Below, piece after piece: positions 1 through 8,640 of a DNA stretch of 64,000 bases. The translations under genes were made by a program, and so were the position numbers. Source of the DNA: CAKKQX01 sp963734595 (GTDB lineage: Bacteria; Pseudomonadota; Gammaproteobacteria; Burkholderiales; SG8-41); the NCBI GenBank assembly GCA_963734595.1, contig CAVTHV010000026.1:124001-188000 (forward strand). Direction: 5' to 3'. A model generated the notes under the pieces. The model ran no database searches. It saw nothing but the letters and a program-made list of their open reading frames with translations, and was not told where the DNA came from. Numbering within the stretch: the stretch's first letter is position 1; each line of letters begins with the position of its first letter.

Positions 1-392
1 CCCTGCGGCGGGACCAGGTCGGTGAACGGGTCGTGCGGCTGCGGCAGGTGCGCGTGCACCGCGCGCATCACTTCGTCGGTGGCGTGCGGGCCGGTGACGG
101 CGAGCACCTGCGGGTGCGCTTGCTTGCACGATGTCGCCCTTGGCGCCGAGACAGCCGGTGACGATCACCTTGCCGTTTTCGGCGAGCGCCTCGCCGATGG
201 CGTCGAGCGATTCCTCGACCGCCGAATCGATGAAGCCGCAGGTGTTGACGACGACCAGGTCGGCGTCCGTCGTAGGAGGGCGCGATCAGGTAGCCCTCGG
301 CGCGCAGCTGCGGTGAGGATGCGTTCGGAATCGACCAGCGCCTTGGGACAGCCGAGCGAAACGAAACCGACCTTGGGTAGAGGCTTAGGCAC
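1..392 (-). CDS. rimO: Ribosomal protein S12 methylthiotransferase RimO, N-terminal part (cut by window edge)
   Basis: RimO is the radical-SAM enzyme that adds a methylthio group to an aspartate of ribosomal protein S12. The GTG start at 392 opens a protein with the family's N-terminal signature VGFVSLGCPKALVDSE, followed in a shifted frame by VVNTCGFIDSAVEESLDAIG and then GKVIVTGCLGAKGD. These are the UPF0004 domain cysteines; the radical-SAM cluster lies beyond the window. Two single-base frameshifts (about 310 and 120) interrupt the frame, but the peptide is recovered on both sides, so I read them as sequence errors. The gene follows phaR by 41 bp on the same strand. Confidence 0.85.
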
Positions 393-433
393 TGCGTGGA
401 ATGTCGGGGAGGAACGGGCCGGGCGGTGACGCG

Positions 434-1045
434 TCAGCTCTTGTTTTCTTTATTGTCGGTCTTGCCTGGTTCAGGGGCCGGCGCCTCCGTGCGGCCGGGT
501 GCGGCGCCGCCGAAGCCGGGGAAAGGAAATCCGCCGAACAGGTTGCGCGTCTGCTTCTGCAGCTGCTGCTGCATTTCCAGGAACGCGTTGGCGCTTTGCT
601 CGAGATAGCTGCCCATCAGGCCCTGGATCGCCGGGCCCTGCATCTTGACGAATTCGCCCCACGCGTCGGAACTGAGCATGGGGTTCTCGCCGTACATCTG
701 CCGCGACTGTTCCTGCAGCCGTTTCTGCATTTCGATGAAGGTCTGGATGTTCTTCTCGAGGTAGTTGCCCATCATGCCCTGCATGGCGTTGCCGTAGAAG
801 CGGATGATCTGCGACAGCATGTCGCTCGAGAACATCGGCGCGCCCGCGCGTTTCTTCCTCGAGAATGATCTGCAGCAGGATGCTGCGGGTCAGGTCCTCC
901 TTGGTCTTGGCGTCCTCGACCCGGAATTCGGCGTCTGTCGAGCACCAGCTTCTTGACGTCGACCAGCGTGATGTAGCTGCTTGTTGTCGGTGTCATAAAG
1001 GCGGCGATTCGGATACTTCTTGATGATTCTGGACTGTTGGGTCAT
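434..1045 (-). CDS. phaR: Polyhydroxyalkanoate synthesis repressor PhaR (frameshifted in this sequence)
   Basis: PhaR is a DNA- and PHA-binding repressor that releases phasin genes when polymer granules form. The start at 1045 gives MTQQSRIIKKYPNRRLYDTD, the PHB/PHA accumulation DNA-binding domain. A shifted frame continues with SSYITLVDVKKLVLD. The intact C-terminal part (434-835) holds two similar segments, SQIIRFYGNAMQGMMGNYLE and a copy around GLMGSYLEQSANAFLEMQ, the PHB-accumulation regulatory repeats. At least three one-base indels (about 980, 938 and 850) break the reading, all in conserved sequence. The gene is divergent from the phasin gene, with a shared 240-bp control region. Confidence 0.85.
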
Positions 1046-1074
1046 GGCAAGTCCCGACAAGGTGGCAGAAAAAC

Positions 1075-1103
1075 ATTATTCCAGAATAGTTGCTGCAATG
1101 CAA
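1075..1103 (-). promoter_or_regulatory. Candidate phaR promoter overlapping a TGC-rich dyad
   Basis: On the minus strand TTGCAT (1103-1098) and AATAAT (1080-1075) are separated by exactly 17 bp and lie 30 bp upstream of the phaR start. The -35 box overlaps a dyad, TTGCTGCAATGCAA on the plus strand at 1090-1103. TGC/GCA dyads resemble described PhaR sites, so autoregulation is a reasonable inference. Confidence 0.5.
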
Positions 1104-1181
1104 TCCAAGAGCATTGGAAAATCTTGGAAAATCAAGGATATGGAGTTCAGTCCCAGAAATGGCGCATCGCACAAAAAATAC

Positions 1182-1231
1182 TTGACATCGTAGATTCTCA
1201 GCACTATATTATTAATGGTGCAGCGCAGCAA
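1182..1231 (+). promoter_or_regulatory. Phasin gene promoter with a TGC/GCA operator at the start site
   Basis: TTGACA (1182-1187) and TATATT (1205-1210) are spaced by 17 bp, a near-consensus sigma-70 promoter. The sequence TGCAGCGCAGCAA at 1219-1231 covers the expected transcription start and resembles the TGC-rich dyad at 1090-1103. A repressor bound there would block initiation, which is the expected PhaR logic. The operator assignment is inference; the promoter is seen directly. Confidence 0.65.
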
Positions 1232-1284
1232 TGGTGAGTGTGGCCGCAGCGGAAAGAGCGGCCTTGAATCCAAGGAGAACAGTC

Positions 1285-1839
1285 ATGGTCAAGTTACCCG
1301 AAAATGTGGTTGAACTGAATCGCAGCACGGTAGAGACGGCGGTGAAGCTGGCGCAGGTATCGATGGCAAACGCCGAGAAGCTGGTCCGCATGCAGCTCGA
1401 TGTGGCCAAGGACATGCTCGAGGGCAATCTCAAGAATGTGAAGTCCCTGTCCGAAGCGAAAGGCGATCCGCAACAGCTGACCGAGTTACGCACCAAGGTG
1501 ATGGAAGACAGCATGGAACAGATGGCTGCGTACTCGCGCAGCGTTTACGACCTGGCCTCGAAGACGCAGGCCGAACTGGGCAAGCTGATGGAACAGCGTT
1601 TTGCGGCATTCAACCGCGATGTGGCGCAGTGGGTGGACGAGGCCGCCAAATCGGCCCCGGCAGGCGCCGAACCCGCGGTTGCGGCGATCAAGCAGACGCT
1701 CGCCACGACCAACGCGATGGTTGAAACGCTGACCAAGACCGCCAAGCAGTTTGCCGAAGCGGCCGAATCCAATCTCAAGTCGGCGACGGCGGCAGCGGTC
1801 AGCGCGACGAAGGCCGGCGCGAAAAAGCACGCCGCTTAA
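1285..1839 (+). CDS. phaP: Phasin family protein (PHA granule-associated)
   Basis: This 184-residue, cysteine-free, Ala/Lys/Glu-rich protein is predicted to be almost wholly alpha-helical. It matches the phasin_2 type: VVELNRSTVETAVKLAQVSM near the N-terminus, then long amphipathic helices, and a Lys/Ala tail ending AGAKKHAA. Phasins coat PHA granules and limit their coalescence. The start was chosen because AAGGAG (1272-1277) is 7 bp upstream of the ATG at 1285. It lies between phaR and phaB, has its own strong promoter and ends at a clear terminator. Confidence 0.85.
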   Translation: MVKLPENVVELNRSTVETAVKLAQVSMANAEKLVRMQLDVAKDMLEGNLKNVKSLSEAKGDPQQLTELRTKVMEDSMEQMAAYSRSVYDLASKTQAELGKLMEQRFAAFNRDVAQWVDEAAKSAPAGAEPAVAAIKQTLATTNAMVETLTKTAKQFAEAAESNLKSATAAAVSATKAGAKKHAA

Positions 1840-1892
1840 CGATCTCCTCCTCCTTTATTGATCAGGACCCCCTCCTGTCTATAAAGGTTCAG

Positions 1893-1921
1893 CCCACCGG
1901 CAATACCGGTGGGTTTTTTTT
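1893..1921 (+). terminator. Rho-independent terminator of the phasin gene
   Basis: An 8-bp perfect stem CCCACCGG / CCGGTGGG (1893-1900 and 1906-1913) with a 5-nt loop is followed by eight T. There is no T-run on the other strand, so it serves the plus-strand phasin transcript and not the convergent phaB. Confidence 0.9.
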
Positions 1922-1930
1922 GCCTGCTGC

Positions 1931-2674
1931 TCAGAACATGTGCTGGCCGCCGTTGATGGCGATGTTCGCACCGGTGACGAACGCGGCTTCATCCGTGCAC
2001 AGGTAGGCCACCAGCGCGGCGACTTCCTCGGGCTTGCCGAGGCGGCCCAGCGGAATCTGCGGGATGATCTTGGTATCGAGGACATCTTTCGGGATCGCCA
2101 TCACCATCTTGGTGCCGATGTAGCCGGGGGAGATGGTATTGACCGTCACGCCCTTGCGCGCGACCTCGAGCGCCAGCGCCTTGGTGAAACCGTGCATGCC
2201 GGCTTTGGCCGCCGAATAGTTGGACTGGCCGAATGCGCCTTTCTGGCCGTTGACCGAGGAGATGTTGATGATGCGTCCCCAGCCGCGTTCGACCATGCCG
2301 TCGCATACCGGCTTGGTCATGTTGAACACGCTGTCGAGGTTGGTTCTCATCACCGCGTCCCAGTTGGTCTTGTCCATTTTTTTGAAGGTCGTGTCGCGCG
2401 TGATGCCGGCGTTGTTGACCAGTACGTCGATGGGCCCGACGTCGGCCGCGATCTTGGCGACCGCTTTCTGGCAGGAATCGAAGTCGGCGACGTCGGCCTG
2501 GACCGCGTAGAAGTCGTGGCCCTGGGCCTTCATGTCCTGCAGCCACTGCGCGGACTTGGTGTTGCTGGAAGAGTAGGTGGTGGCCACCCGGAAGCCCATT
2601 GTCGACAGCCTCACGCAGATCGCTTCGCCGATCCCGCCCATGCCGCCGGTTACCACTGCAATTCGTTGTGCCAT
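1931..2674 (-). CDS. phaB: Acetoacetyl-CoA reductase PhaB
   Basis: PhaB reduces acetoacetyl-CoA to (R)-3-hydroxybutyryl-CoA with NADPH, the monomer-forming step of PHB synthesis. The 247-residue protein is a complete short-chain dehydrogenase. It has the Rossmann motif TGGMGGIGEAIC at about residue 10, NNAG near residue 88, the catalytic Ser in ISSVNGQKG, the YSAAK motif, and the family-typical end GANIAINGGQHMF. Length and termini match the family. AGGAGG lies just upstream of the start. It is downstream of phaC on the same strand with a 67-bp gap. Confidence 0.95.
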   Translation of the reverse strand: MAQRIAVVTGGMGGIGEAICVRLSTMGFRVATTYSSSNTKSAQWLQDMKAQGHDFYAVQADVADFDSCQKAVAKIAADVGPIDVLVNNAGITRDTTFKKMDKTNWDAVMRTNLDSVFNMTKPVCDGMVERGWGRIINISSVNGQKGAFGQSNYSAAKAGMHGFTKALALEVARKGVTVNTISPGYIGTKMVMAIPKDVLDTKIIPQIPLGRLGKPEEVAALVAYLCTDEAAFVTGANIAINGGQHMF

Positions 2675-2741
2675 TTTGGATCCTCCTGGGTAGATTCAAA
2701 CACGTCAAATACTAACTGCATATTCCACGCCCGACTTTGAG

Positions 2742-4487
2742 CTAGATCAGATCGGCTGGCTTTGCCTTGACGTAACGGCCCGGAGCCGGCTCGATTTCCT
2801 GGTAGGCCCGCGTTGCCAAGCGCCGTGCGCGCCGGCCGCCCGGTCGCCGCCATGTTGCGCGAGCCAGGCGCTCCAGTGCGTCCACCAACTGCCCGGACGC
2901 TGTGTCGGCATGCGCCAGCCATCGCTCCGGATCGTCGCCGAACTGTTCGTTCAACCAGTAGTTGCGGCGGTTCCGCGTCGCCGGATTGATGACGCCGGCA
3001 ATATGGCCGCTGGCGGCCAGCACGAAGTCAATTTTGCCGCCGAGCAGCCGCGCGCTGGCATACGCGGTCTTCCACGGCACGATATGGTCTTCGCGCGTCG
3101 CCAGCACGTAGGTCGGCAGCGCGATCCTGCCCAGATCGGCGGGCACGCCGCACATCGTCAGCTGCGCCGGGCACGCGCAGCTTGTTCTCGAGATACATGT
3201 TGCGCACGTAGTAGACGTACATGGCGCCCGGCAGATTGGTGCTGTCGCTGTTCCAGTAGAGCAGGTCGAAGGCGCTCGGGGGTCATGCCCTTCAGATAGT
3301 TGTTGACCACGTAGTGCCAGATCAGGTCGTTGGCGCGCAGGCTGGCGAAGGTCAGCGCGAGTTCCCTGCCGTGCAGCACGCCGCCTTCGCGCGAAGTCCT
3401 GTTCGCGCTTGCGCGATGTAGGCCTCGTCGATGTATACGCTCAGTTCGCCGGTGTCGGAGAAGTCGAGCATCGTGGCGAGCAGCGTCAGGCTGGCGGCCG
3501 GGGCACGGCCTTTCGCGCGCAGCACGGCGAGCGCCGGCCAGCGAGCGTGCCGCCGACGCAGAAACCGAGCACGTTGATCTTGTCCGCGCCGCAGATTTCG
3601 GCGACAACGTCGATCGCCTTGATCACGCCGTGCTCGAGGTAATCATCCCAGGTCGCGCGGCCCATGGCCGCGGGCACATTGCGCCACGACACCATGAACA
3701 CGGTATGACCCTGCTCGACCGCGTAGCGCACCAGGGAATTCTCCGGCTGCAGGTCGAGGATGTAGTACTTGTTGATGCACGGCGGCACCATCAGCAGCGG
3801 CCGGCCGTAGACCGTTTCGGTCAGCGGGCGGTACTGGATGAGCTGGAGGAACTCGTTCTCGAAGATCACCGCGCCCGGCGTGACGGCGAGATTGCGTCCG
3901 ACCTCGAAAGCGCTGTCGTCGGTCATCGACACCAGGCCTTTTTCGAGGTCCCGGGCAAGATTTTTCAGGCCCGCGGGTCACGCTCTCGCCCTGGGTTTCC
4001 GCGGCGAGCTTCAGCGCCTCGGGGTTGCTCGCCGGGAAGTTGGCCGGCGACATGGCGTCGACCATCTGCCGCGCGTAGAAAGCGAATTTTCTCTTGGCTT
4101 GGGGTTCCAGCTTGGCGTTGTCGACGATCTCGTCGACCCAGCGCGCGTTGAGCAGGTAGGATTGCTCGAGATAGTCGAAATAGGGTTCGCTGCCATTCCT
4201 GGGCGCGAAAGCGGCGGTCGGCCGGGTCAGGGGTGGCGACTGGTGTGTGCGGCAGCGTCGCCGCCGGCGGCGCCAGCGTCCGACCACAGTTCGAGCTGTG
4301 CGCTGGTAGTAGCGGTTCTGGATTTCGAGCCAGCGCTCGCTGTCCTCGGCGACGCTCGGCAGCCAGTGACTTTGAAAATCTCCGAGCTATCGAGGCTGCC
4401 GTCCTGCACCAGCGGCTCGACCGCCTGCTCGATGAACTTGCGGTTGAGCGCGGTCAGGGCTTCGATGGCATCGGCATGCGGGTTCAT
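2742..4487 (-). CDS. phaC: Class I poly(3-hydroxyalkanoate) synthase PhaC (frameshifted in this sequence)
   Basis: PhaC polymerises (R)-3-hydroxyacyl-CoA into PHA at the granule surface. Pieces in three frames add up to about 580 residues, the class I length. Recognisable parts in order are the N-terminal WVDEIVDNAKLEPQAKRKF region with MVDAMSPANFPASNPEAL, then AFEVGRNLAVTPGAVIFEN and PPCINKYYILDLQPENSLV. The lipase-like box NVLGFCVGGT carries the nucleophile Cys, TREDHIVPW the Asp, and ASGHIAGVINP the His. It ends with EPAPGRYVKAKPADLI. At least five indels interrupt it, with every catalytic motif retained on the correct strand and in order, which argues for sequence error and not decay. The start at 4487 is the least certain point. 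Confidence 0.85.
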
Positions 4488-4609
4488 CGGGCAGGCAACG
4501 GTATCCTGTGATCAGTCGAGCGTCTGGCGCCGCCATGTTGCAGATTTTGGACACGTCGGGCCCGGACACCCGCCAACAATAGCATGTTAGTCCGCGCGCA
4601 GAACAGCGC

Positions 4610-5395
4610 CTAGCCGTGAGAGTGCGCGAGTGCGCCGACCCGCCAGATCGTGGCGACGCCGAGCGCGATCAGGACGACCTGCTGCACTGTGTCCCGGATT
4701 TCCGGGCGCCGGTGCAGGCCGGGGATCAGGTCGGCTACCGAAACGTAGATCATGCTGGCGACGGCGAGCCCGAGCAGTGACGGGATCCAGTTCTGCATGG
4801 TCTGCAGCGCGAAATAGGCGAGCACCCCGCCCACCATCATCGCCAGGCTCGGACAGCATGTTGAGCGCGAAGCGCCTGGCGCTTGCTGTAGCCGGAATGC
4901 AGCAGGATCACGAAATCGCCGACTTCCTGCGGTATTTCGTGGGCGATGATCGCAAGCGCGGTCACCAGCCCGAGTTCGGGATCGGCGAGAAACGCCGCGG
5001 CGATCAGAATGCCGTCGACGAAATTGTGAAAGGTGTCGCCGATCATGATCATCATGCCGCTGCGGCCGTGATCGTGATTCTGGCTGGTTTCATGCGGGTC
5101 GTGCGCTTCGCATTCCTCCTCGTGGCAGTGGCGCCACAGCACCAGCTTTTCCAGCACGAAAAACAACAGGATGCCGACAAGGATGGTTGCCGCCATGCGC
5201 TCCGGGCTGCGGCGCAATGCTGAAGGCATGCGGCAGGATTTCGAGGAATACCGCGCCGAGCAGCGTGCCGACCGCGTAGCTGATCAGTATCGGCACGTGG
5301 CTGGCTTTGGCATTGAGCGCGATGATCGCCGCGGCGACGACCGACAGGAAACCGCCCAGCACGGTGGTGGCGACGATCCAGGCCAGTATGGTCAT
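4610..5395 (-). CDS. ZIP-family metal transporter (frameshifted)
   Basis: This is an integral membrane protein of about 261 residues resembling ZIP divalent-metal transporters. It reads MTILAWIVATTVLGGFLSVV at the start, then a hydrophobic segment ending HAFSIAP, and a His/Glu/Asp-rich loop with HCHEEECEAHDPHETSQNHDH. Next comes the signature-like HNFVDGILIAAAFL followed by IIAHEIPQEVGDFVILLHSGYS, which carries the paired metal-site histidines of TM4 and TM5. The His-rich loop is the expected metal-sensing or shuttling segment. Two indels (about 5225 and 4852) break the frame. Substrate (Zn, Fe or other) cannot be told. Confidence 0.8.
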
Positions 5396-5486
5396 GAGGT
5401 GTGGGGGCGAAACCGGCCGGCAGGGGTTGCTGCCAGGGGCCGCATTCTGCAAAACGCGTGATTATACGTTATCCGACCGGCAAAAA

Positions 5487-6240
5487 TCAGTCCGGGTTCT
5501 CGCGCCAGATCAGCGCGGCCATGCGGCCCGTGGTTTTGTCGCGGCGATACGAATAGAATCGTTGCGGATCGGATAGGTGCACAAACCACCGCCGTAAATA
5601 CCTGCCGACGCCGCAGCGTGCGAGGCGCTGCCGTGCGAGCATGAACAGGTCGGCCAGCCATTTGCCCTGGCGATACGGCGTGAATGCCTGCGCGCAGCAG
5701 CGGATCGCGTGCAAGAAACGCATCGTCGCACGTCGCTGCCGACCTCGAAAGCGGAGGGGCCGATGGCCGGGCCGAGATAGGCGAGCAGTTCGGCCGGCGC
5801 GGCGCCGGCCCGGCCATTGCTCGCACGGTATTTTCGATCACGCCGCACTGCCAGTCCGCGCCATCCGGCATGGGCGGCGGCGACCACGGAACCCTTCCGG
5901 TCGCACAGCAATACCGGCAGGCAGTCGGCGATCATGACCGCGCATACGGTGCCGGCGTGGCGCGCGATGCTGGCATCGGCCTCGGGCATTTCATCCGGTG
6001 CATCGGCATCTGCGACGCGCGTGCCATGTACCTGCTTCAGCCACTTCGGCTCCTGTGGCAGCAGGCCGCGCAGGCGCGCTGGTTCGCCGCTACGGCCTGC
6101 GGATCGTCGCCGCTGCGCCGGCCGAGGTTGAAGCTCGCATAAGGGCCGGTGCTGACGCCGCCGTTGCGGGTCGTGATCAGCGCCCTGACATTCGGGGGCG
6201 CCGGCCACTCGGGCACGATCCAGTCCGGGTGCAGGCTCAT
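5487..6240 (-). CDS. pgeF: PgeF/YfiH-type laccase-domain protein (purine nucleoside phosphorylase / peptidoglycan editing factor; frameshifted)
   Basis: The family (DUF152, LACC1-like) handles purine nucleosides and, in E. coli, corrects mis-built peptidoglycan. Diagnostic pieces are SLHPDWIVPEWPAPPNVRAL at the start, NGGVSTGPYASFNLG, KWLKQVHGTRV, the metal/active-site Cys of ADCLPVLLCD, the His of AAHAGWRGL, GPAIGPSAFEVG, and the C-terminal WFVHLSDPQRFYSYRRD with TGRMAALIW. About 250 residues, the usual length. Two or more indels (around 6100 and 5725) shift the frame. It follows rluD with 1 bp between rluD's stop and its start, the conserved rluD-yfiH pairing. Confidence 0.85.
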
Positions 6241-6241
6241 G

Positions 6242-7214
6242 TCAGGGAGTTCCCGCCCGCAGAATGGCGATCAGTTCGTGCATGTCGTCAGGCAACTTGG
6301 CGTGCCAGGACATGACTTTTCTTCGAGAGCGGATGAACCAGCGCCAGCTTTTCCGCGTGCAGCGCCTGCCGCCGGAAATAGAGTTCATGGGGCGGCTTGT
6401 GCGCCGGTTTTCTGCCGTAAACCGGGTCGCCGACCAGCGGGTGGCCGATGGAATCAAGGTGCACGCGAATCTGGTGCGTGCGCCCGGTCTCGAGCCGGCA
6501 GCGCAGCAGCGTGGCATGCGCGAAATGTTCAACGACATGATAATGCGTGACCGCGGGCTTGCCGCCGGCGACGACTGCCATGCGCGTGCGCTTGACCGGA
6601 TGGCGGCCTATCGGCGCCTCGACCTTGCCGTCGCGCGCAATGCGACCGTGCGCAACCGCGAGATACTCGCGCGTGACGCTGCGCGCCTGCAACTGGCGCA
6701 CCAGATCGGTCTGGGCTGCCAGCGTCTTGGCGACGACCAGCAGTCCGCTGGTTTCCTTGTCCAGGCGATGCACGATGCCGGCGCGCGGCAGGTGCCGGAG
6801 CAGGGGCGCGTGCTGCAGCAGTGCGTTGAGCAGGGTGCCCTGCCAGTTGCCGCTGCCGGGATGGACCACCAGTCCGGCCGGCTTGTTGACGACCAGCAGG
6901 GTGTCGTCCTCGAACACGATATCGAGCGGAATGTCCTCCGGCTGGAAGGCGAGCGCCTGCGGATCGGGTTCCGGCAGCACGCTGATTTTTTCCCCGCCCC
7001 ATACTTTCTGACGGGGCGCGGCCGTGCGTCCATCGACGGTAACCTGGTCGCGGCGCACCCAGAGGCTCAGGCGGTTCCTCGAAAAATCCGGCAACAAACG
7101 GGCAAGCGCCTGGTCCAACCGCAAGCCGGCGCAATTGCCGGGGACGGTCAGTTCGAGGCGGGCTGGCGCAGCGGCCTTTGCAGTATAATCCGCGGATTCT
7201 TTTGTGGTGCTCAT
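6242..7214 (-). CDS. rluD: 23S rRNA pseudouridine synthase RluD
   Basis: RluD makes pseudouridines in helix 69 of 23S rRNA. The roughly 323-residue protein has an N-terminal S4 domain (LRLDQALARLLPDFSRNRLS) and then the RluA-type catalytic domain, with the catalytic Asp in AGIVHRLDKETSGLLVVAK. This is followed by LETGRTHQIRVHL and HPLVGDPVYG. A single indel near 6310 shifts the last residues; in the corrected frame the end is SWHAKLPDDMHELIAILRAG. The ATG at 7214 is one base from the start codon of divergent bamD, so the promoters must lie inside each other's coding sequence. Confidence 0.93.
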
Positions 7215-7215
7215 T

Positions 7216-8016
7216 ATGCGATATAGTTTAGCGGCAATTCTGAGTTTGAGTCTCGCCCTGTTGCTCGGCGCGTGCAGCCTGCTGCCGGAGGTGGTCGACG
7301 AGACCAAGGGCTGGTCGGCGCCCAAGCTTTACTCCGAAGCCAAGTCCGAGCTCAACGGCGGCGACTACGACAAGGCGATCAAGCTCTACGAAACGCTCGA
7401 GTCGCGCTACCCCTACGGCCGCTTCGCGCAGCAGGCGCAGATCGAGGTCGCCTACGCCTATTACAAGAACGACGACACGGCTTCCGCGCTCGCCGCTTGC
7501 GACCGCTTCATCAAGCTGCATCCCAATCATCCCAGCGTCGATTACGTGTATTACCTGAAGGGGCTCGCCAATTTCACCGACAACCTCGGCATCATGGGTT
7601 TCGTCAGCAACCAGGACATGACGGAGCGCGACCCGAAGTCGGCACGCGAGGCTTTCGCCGCCTTCAAGGAACTGGTGACGCGTTTTCCGAAAAGCAGATA
7701 CACGCCCGACGCGGTGGCGCGCATGAATTACCTGGTCAACGCACTTGCTTCGCACGAGGTGCATGTCGCGCGTTACTACCTGAAGCGCGGCGCCTATGTT
7801 GCGGCGGCCAACCGGGCGCAGTACTCGCTGAAAACCTATCCGCAGGCGCCGGCCAACGAGGAAGGGCTGCTGATCATGGTGAAGTCCTACGACGCGCTGG
7901 GCATGACGGATCTGCGCAACGATGCGGAGCGCGTGATGCTGAAGAATTTTCCCAACAGCGTTTACCTGAAGGGCGGACCCAAGAGCACCACGCCGTGGTG
8001 GCAGCTGTGGAATTGA
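7216..8016 (+). CDS. bamD: Outer membrane assembly lipoprotein BamD (ComL)
   Basis: BamD is the essential TPR lipoprotein of the BAM complex that inserts outer-membrane beta-barrels. A signal peptide ends in the lipobox LLLGAC, giving a lipidated Cys near residue 18. TPR-type repeats follow (GDYDKAIKLYETLESRYPYG; AYAYYKNDDTASALAACDRF; FKELVTRFPKSRYTPDA; YYLKRGAYVAAANRAQYSL). About 266 residues, usual size. The start was set at the ATG of MRYSLAAIL; two upstream GTG codons are in frame but would lengthen the signal peptide needlessly. A perfect TATAAT at 7184-7189, inside rluD, is a possible -10 without a convincing -35. Confidence 0.95.
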   Translation: MRYSLAAILSLSLALLLGACSLLPEVVDETKGWSAPKLYSEAKSELNGGDYDKAIKLYETLESRYPYGRFAQQAQIEVAYAYYKNDDTASALAACDRFIKLHPNHPSVDYVYYLKGLANFTDNLGIMGFVSNQDMTERDPKSAREAFAAFKELVTRFPKSRYTPDAVARMNYLVNALASHEVHVARYYLKRGAYVAAANRAQYSLKTYPQAPANEEGLLIMVKSYDALGMTDLRNDAERVMLKNFPNSVYLKGGPKSTTPWWQLWN

Positions 8017-8025
8017 CGGTGGCCT

Positions 8026-8358
8026 TCAACGCGTGAATTTTTGCACCACCTGCAACAACTCTTCGATGGCGGGCTTGCCGTTGCCGGATTTGATGGCCGC
8101 CTGCACGCAACCCTGGGTGTGATCCCTCAGCAACTGCATCGAAACCGCATCGAGGGCCGAATGGATCGCTGAAATCTGCGTCAGGATGTCGACGCAGTAA
8201 CGGTCCTGTTCGATCATGCTCGAGATGCCCCGCACCTGGCCGGCGATGCGATTAAGGCGCTTCAGCAATGCGGCCTTGTGCGGCTGCACCACATGTTTGG
8301 GATGGCATTCCTGGGCGGCGGGATGCGGCGCTCTCGGCGCTTTGTCAGACAACCTCAT
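8026..8358 (-). CDS. csoR: CsoR-family copper-sensing repressor
   Basis: CsoR-family repressors are all-helical DNA-binding proteins released from DNA by Cu(I). The 110-residue protein shows the family core ALLKRLNRIAGQVRGISSMI and the Cu(I) ligand set Cys55 (RYCVDIL), His80 and Cys84 (RDHTQGC). That C-H-C pattern separates copper sensors from the nickel and formaldehyde types. The first 30 residues add four His and one Cys (HPAAQECHPKHVVQPH), a possible extra metal-binding arm. Its start overlaps the end of copZ by 14 bp, and it is the last gene of a copA-copZ-csoR unit. The dyad upstream of copA is its likely target. Confidence 0.9.
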   Translation of the reverse strand: MRLSDKAPRAPHPAAQECHPKHVVQPHKAALLKRLNRIAGQVRGISSMIEQDRYCVDILTQISAIHSALDAVSMQLLRDHTQGCVQAAIKSGNGKPAIEELLQVVQKFTR

Positions 8359-8551
8359 ACCCGGCGTCCTCTATTGCGGCCTTGAATTGGGCGGGGCCGG
8401 TGACGGCGGCGTCGTATTGCAGCGTTGCCTGGGCCTGGTCGAGCGAAACGTCGGCGGTCTTCACGCCGGCAATGCCCTGCAACACCCGCTTCACGCTGCC
8501 GACGCAACCCATGCAGGTCATTCCTTTGATTTTCACTACCGCGGTTTCCAT
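8345..8551 (-). CDS. copZ: Copper chaperone CopZ (heavy-metal-associated domain)
   Basis: A 68-residue single HMA domain, METAVVKIKGMTCMGCVGSVKR at the N-terminus, with the Cu(I)-binding MTCMGC motif at residues 11-16. It would carry Cu(I) to the HMA domains of CopA. The start at 8551 is preceded by AAGGAG 6-7 bp away; a longer frame upstream runs through the repeat tract after copA and is not used. It sits between copA and csoR. Confidence 0.92.
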   Translation of the reverse strand: METAVVKIKGMTCMGCVGSVKRVLQGIAGVKTADVSLDQAQATLQYDAAVTGPAQFKAAIEDAGYEVV

Positions 8552-8568
8552 GTGTGTCTCCTTTTTAA

Positions 8569-8640
8569 AGTGATGAGTGTTTAGTGATGAGTGTTGAGTG
8601 ACGTGGGAAAGACCGCTCACCCATTAGCCCATTACGCATC
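8569..8640 (-). repeat. Phrase-repeat tract directly after the copA stop codon
   Basis: Reading on the minus strand from the copA TGA, the tract holds TGATGCGTAATGGGCTAATG and then, after about 18 bp, two copies of CACTCATCACT 14 bp apart plus a third partial CACTCAACACT. The left phrase and the reverse complement of the right phrase share GTGATG. The copZ ribosome-binding site follows at once. Confidence 0.6.

Noticed and set aside
2737..2750. FNR/ANR-like box TTGAGCTAGATCAG upstream of phaB.
   Set aside because: It overlaps the last codons and stop of phaC, matches only partly, and would be expected by chance.
2742..4487. phaC as a pseudogene.
   Set aside because: All catalytic motifs are present in order on one strand; frame breaks are single-base and match the error pattern of essential genes in the same window.
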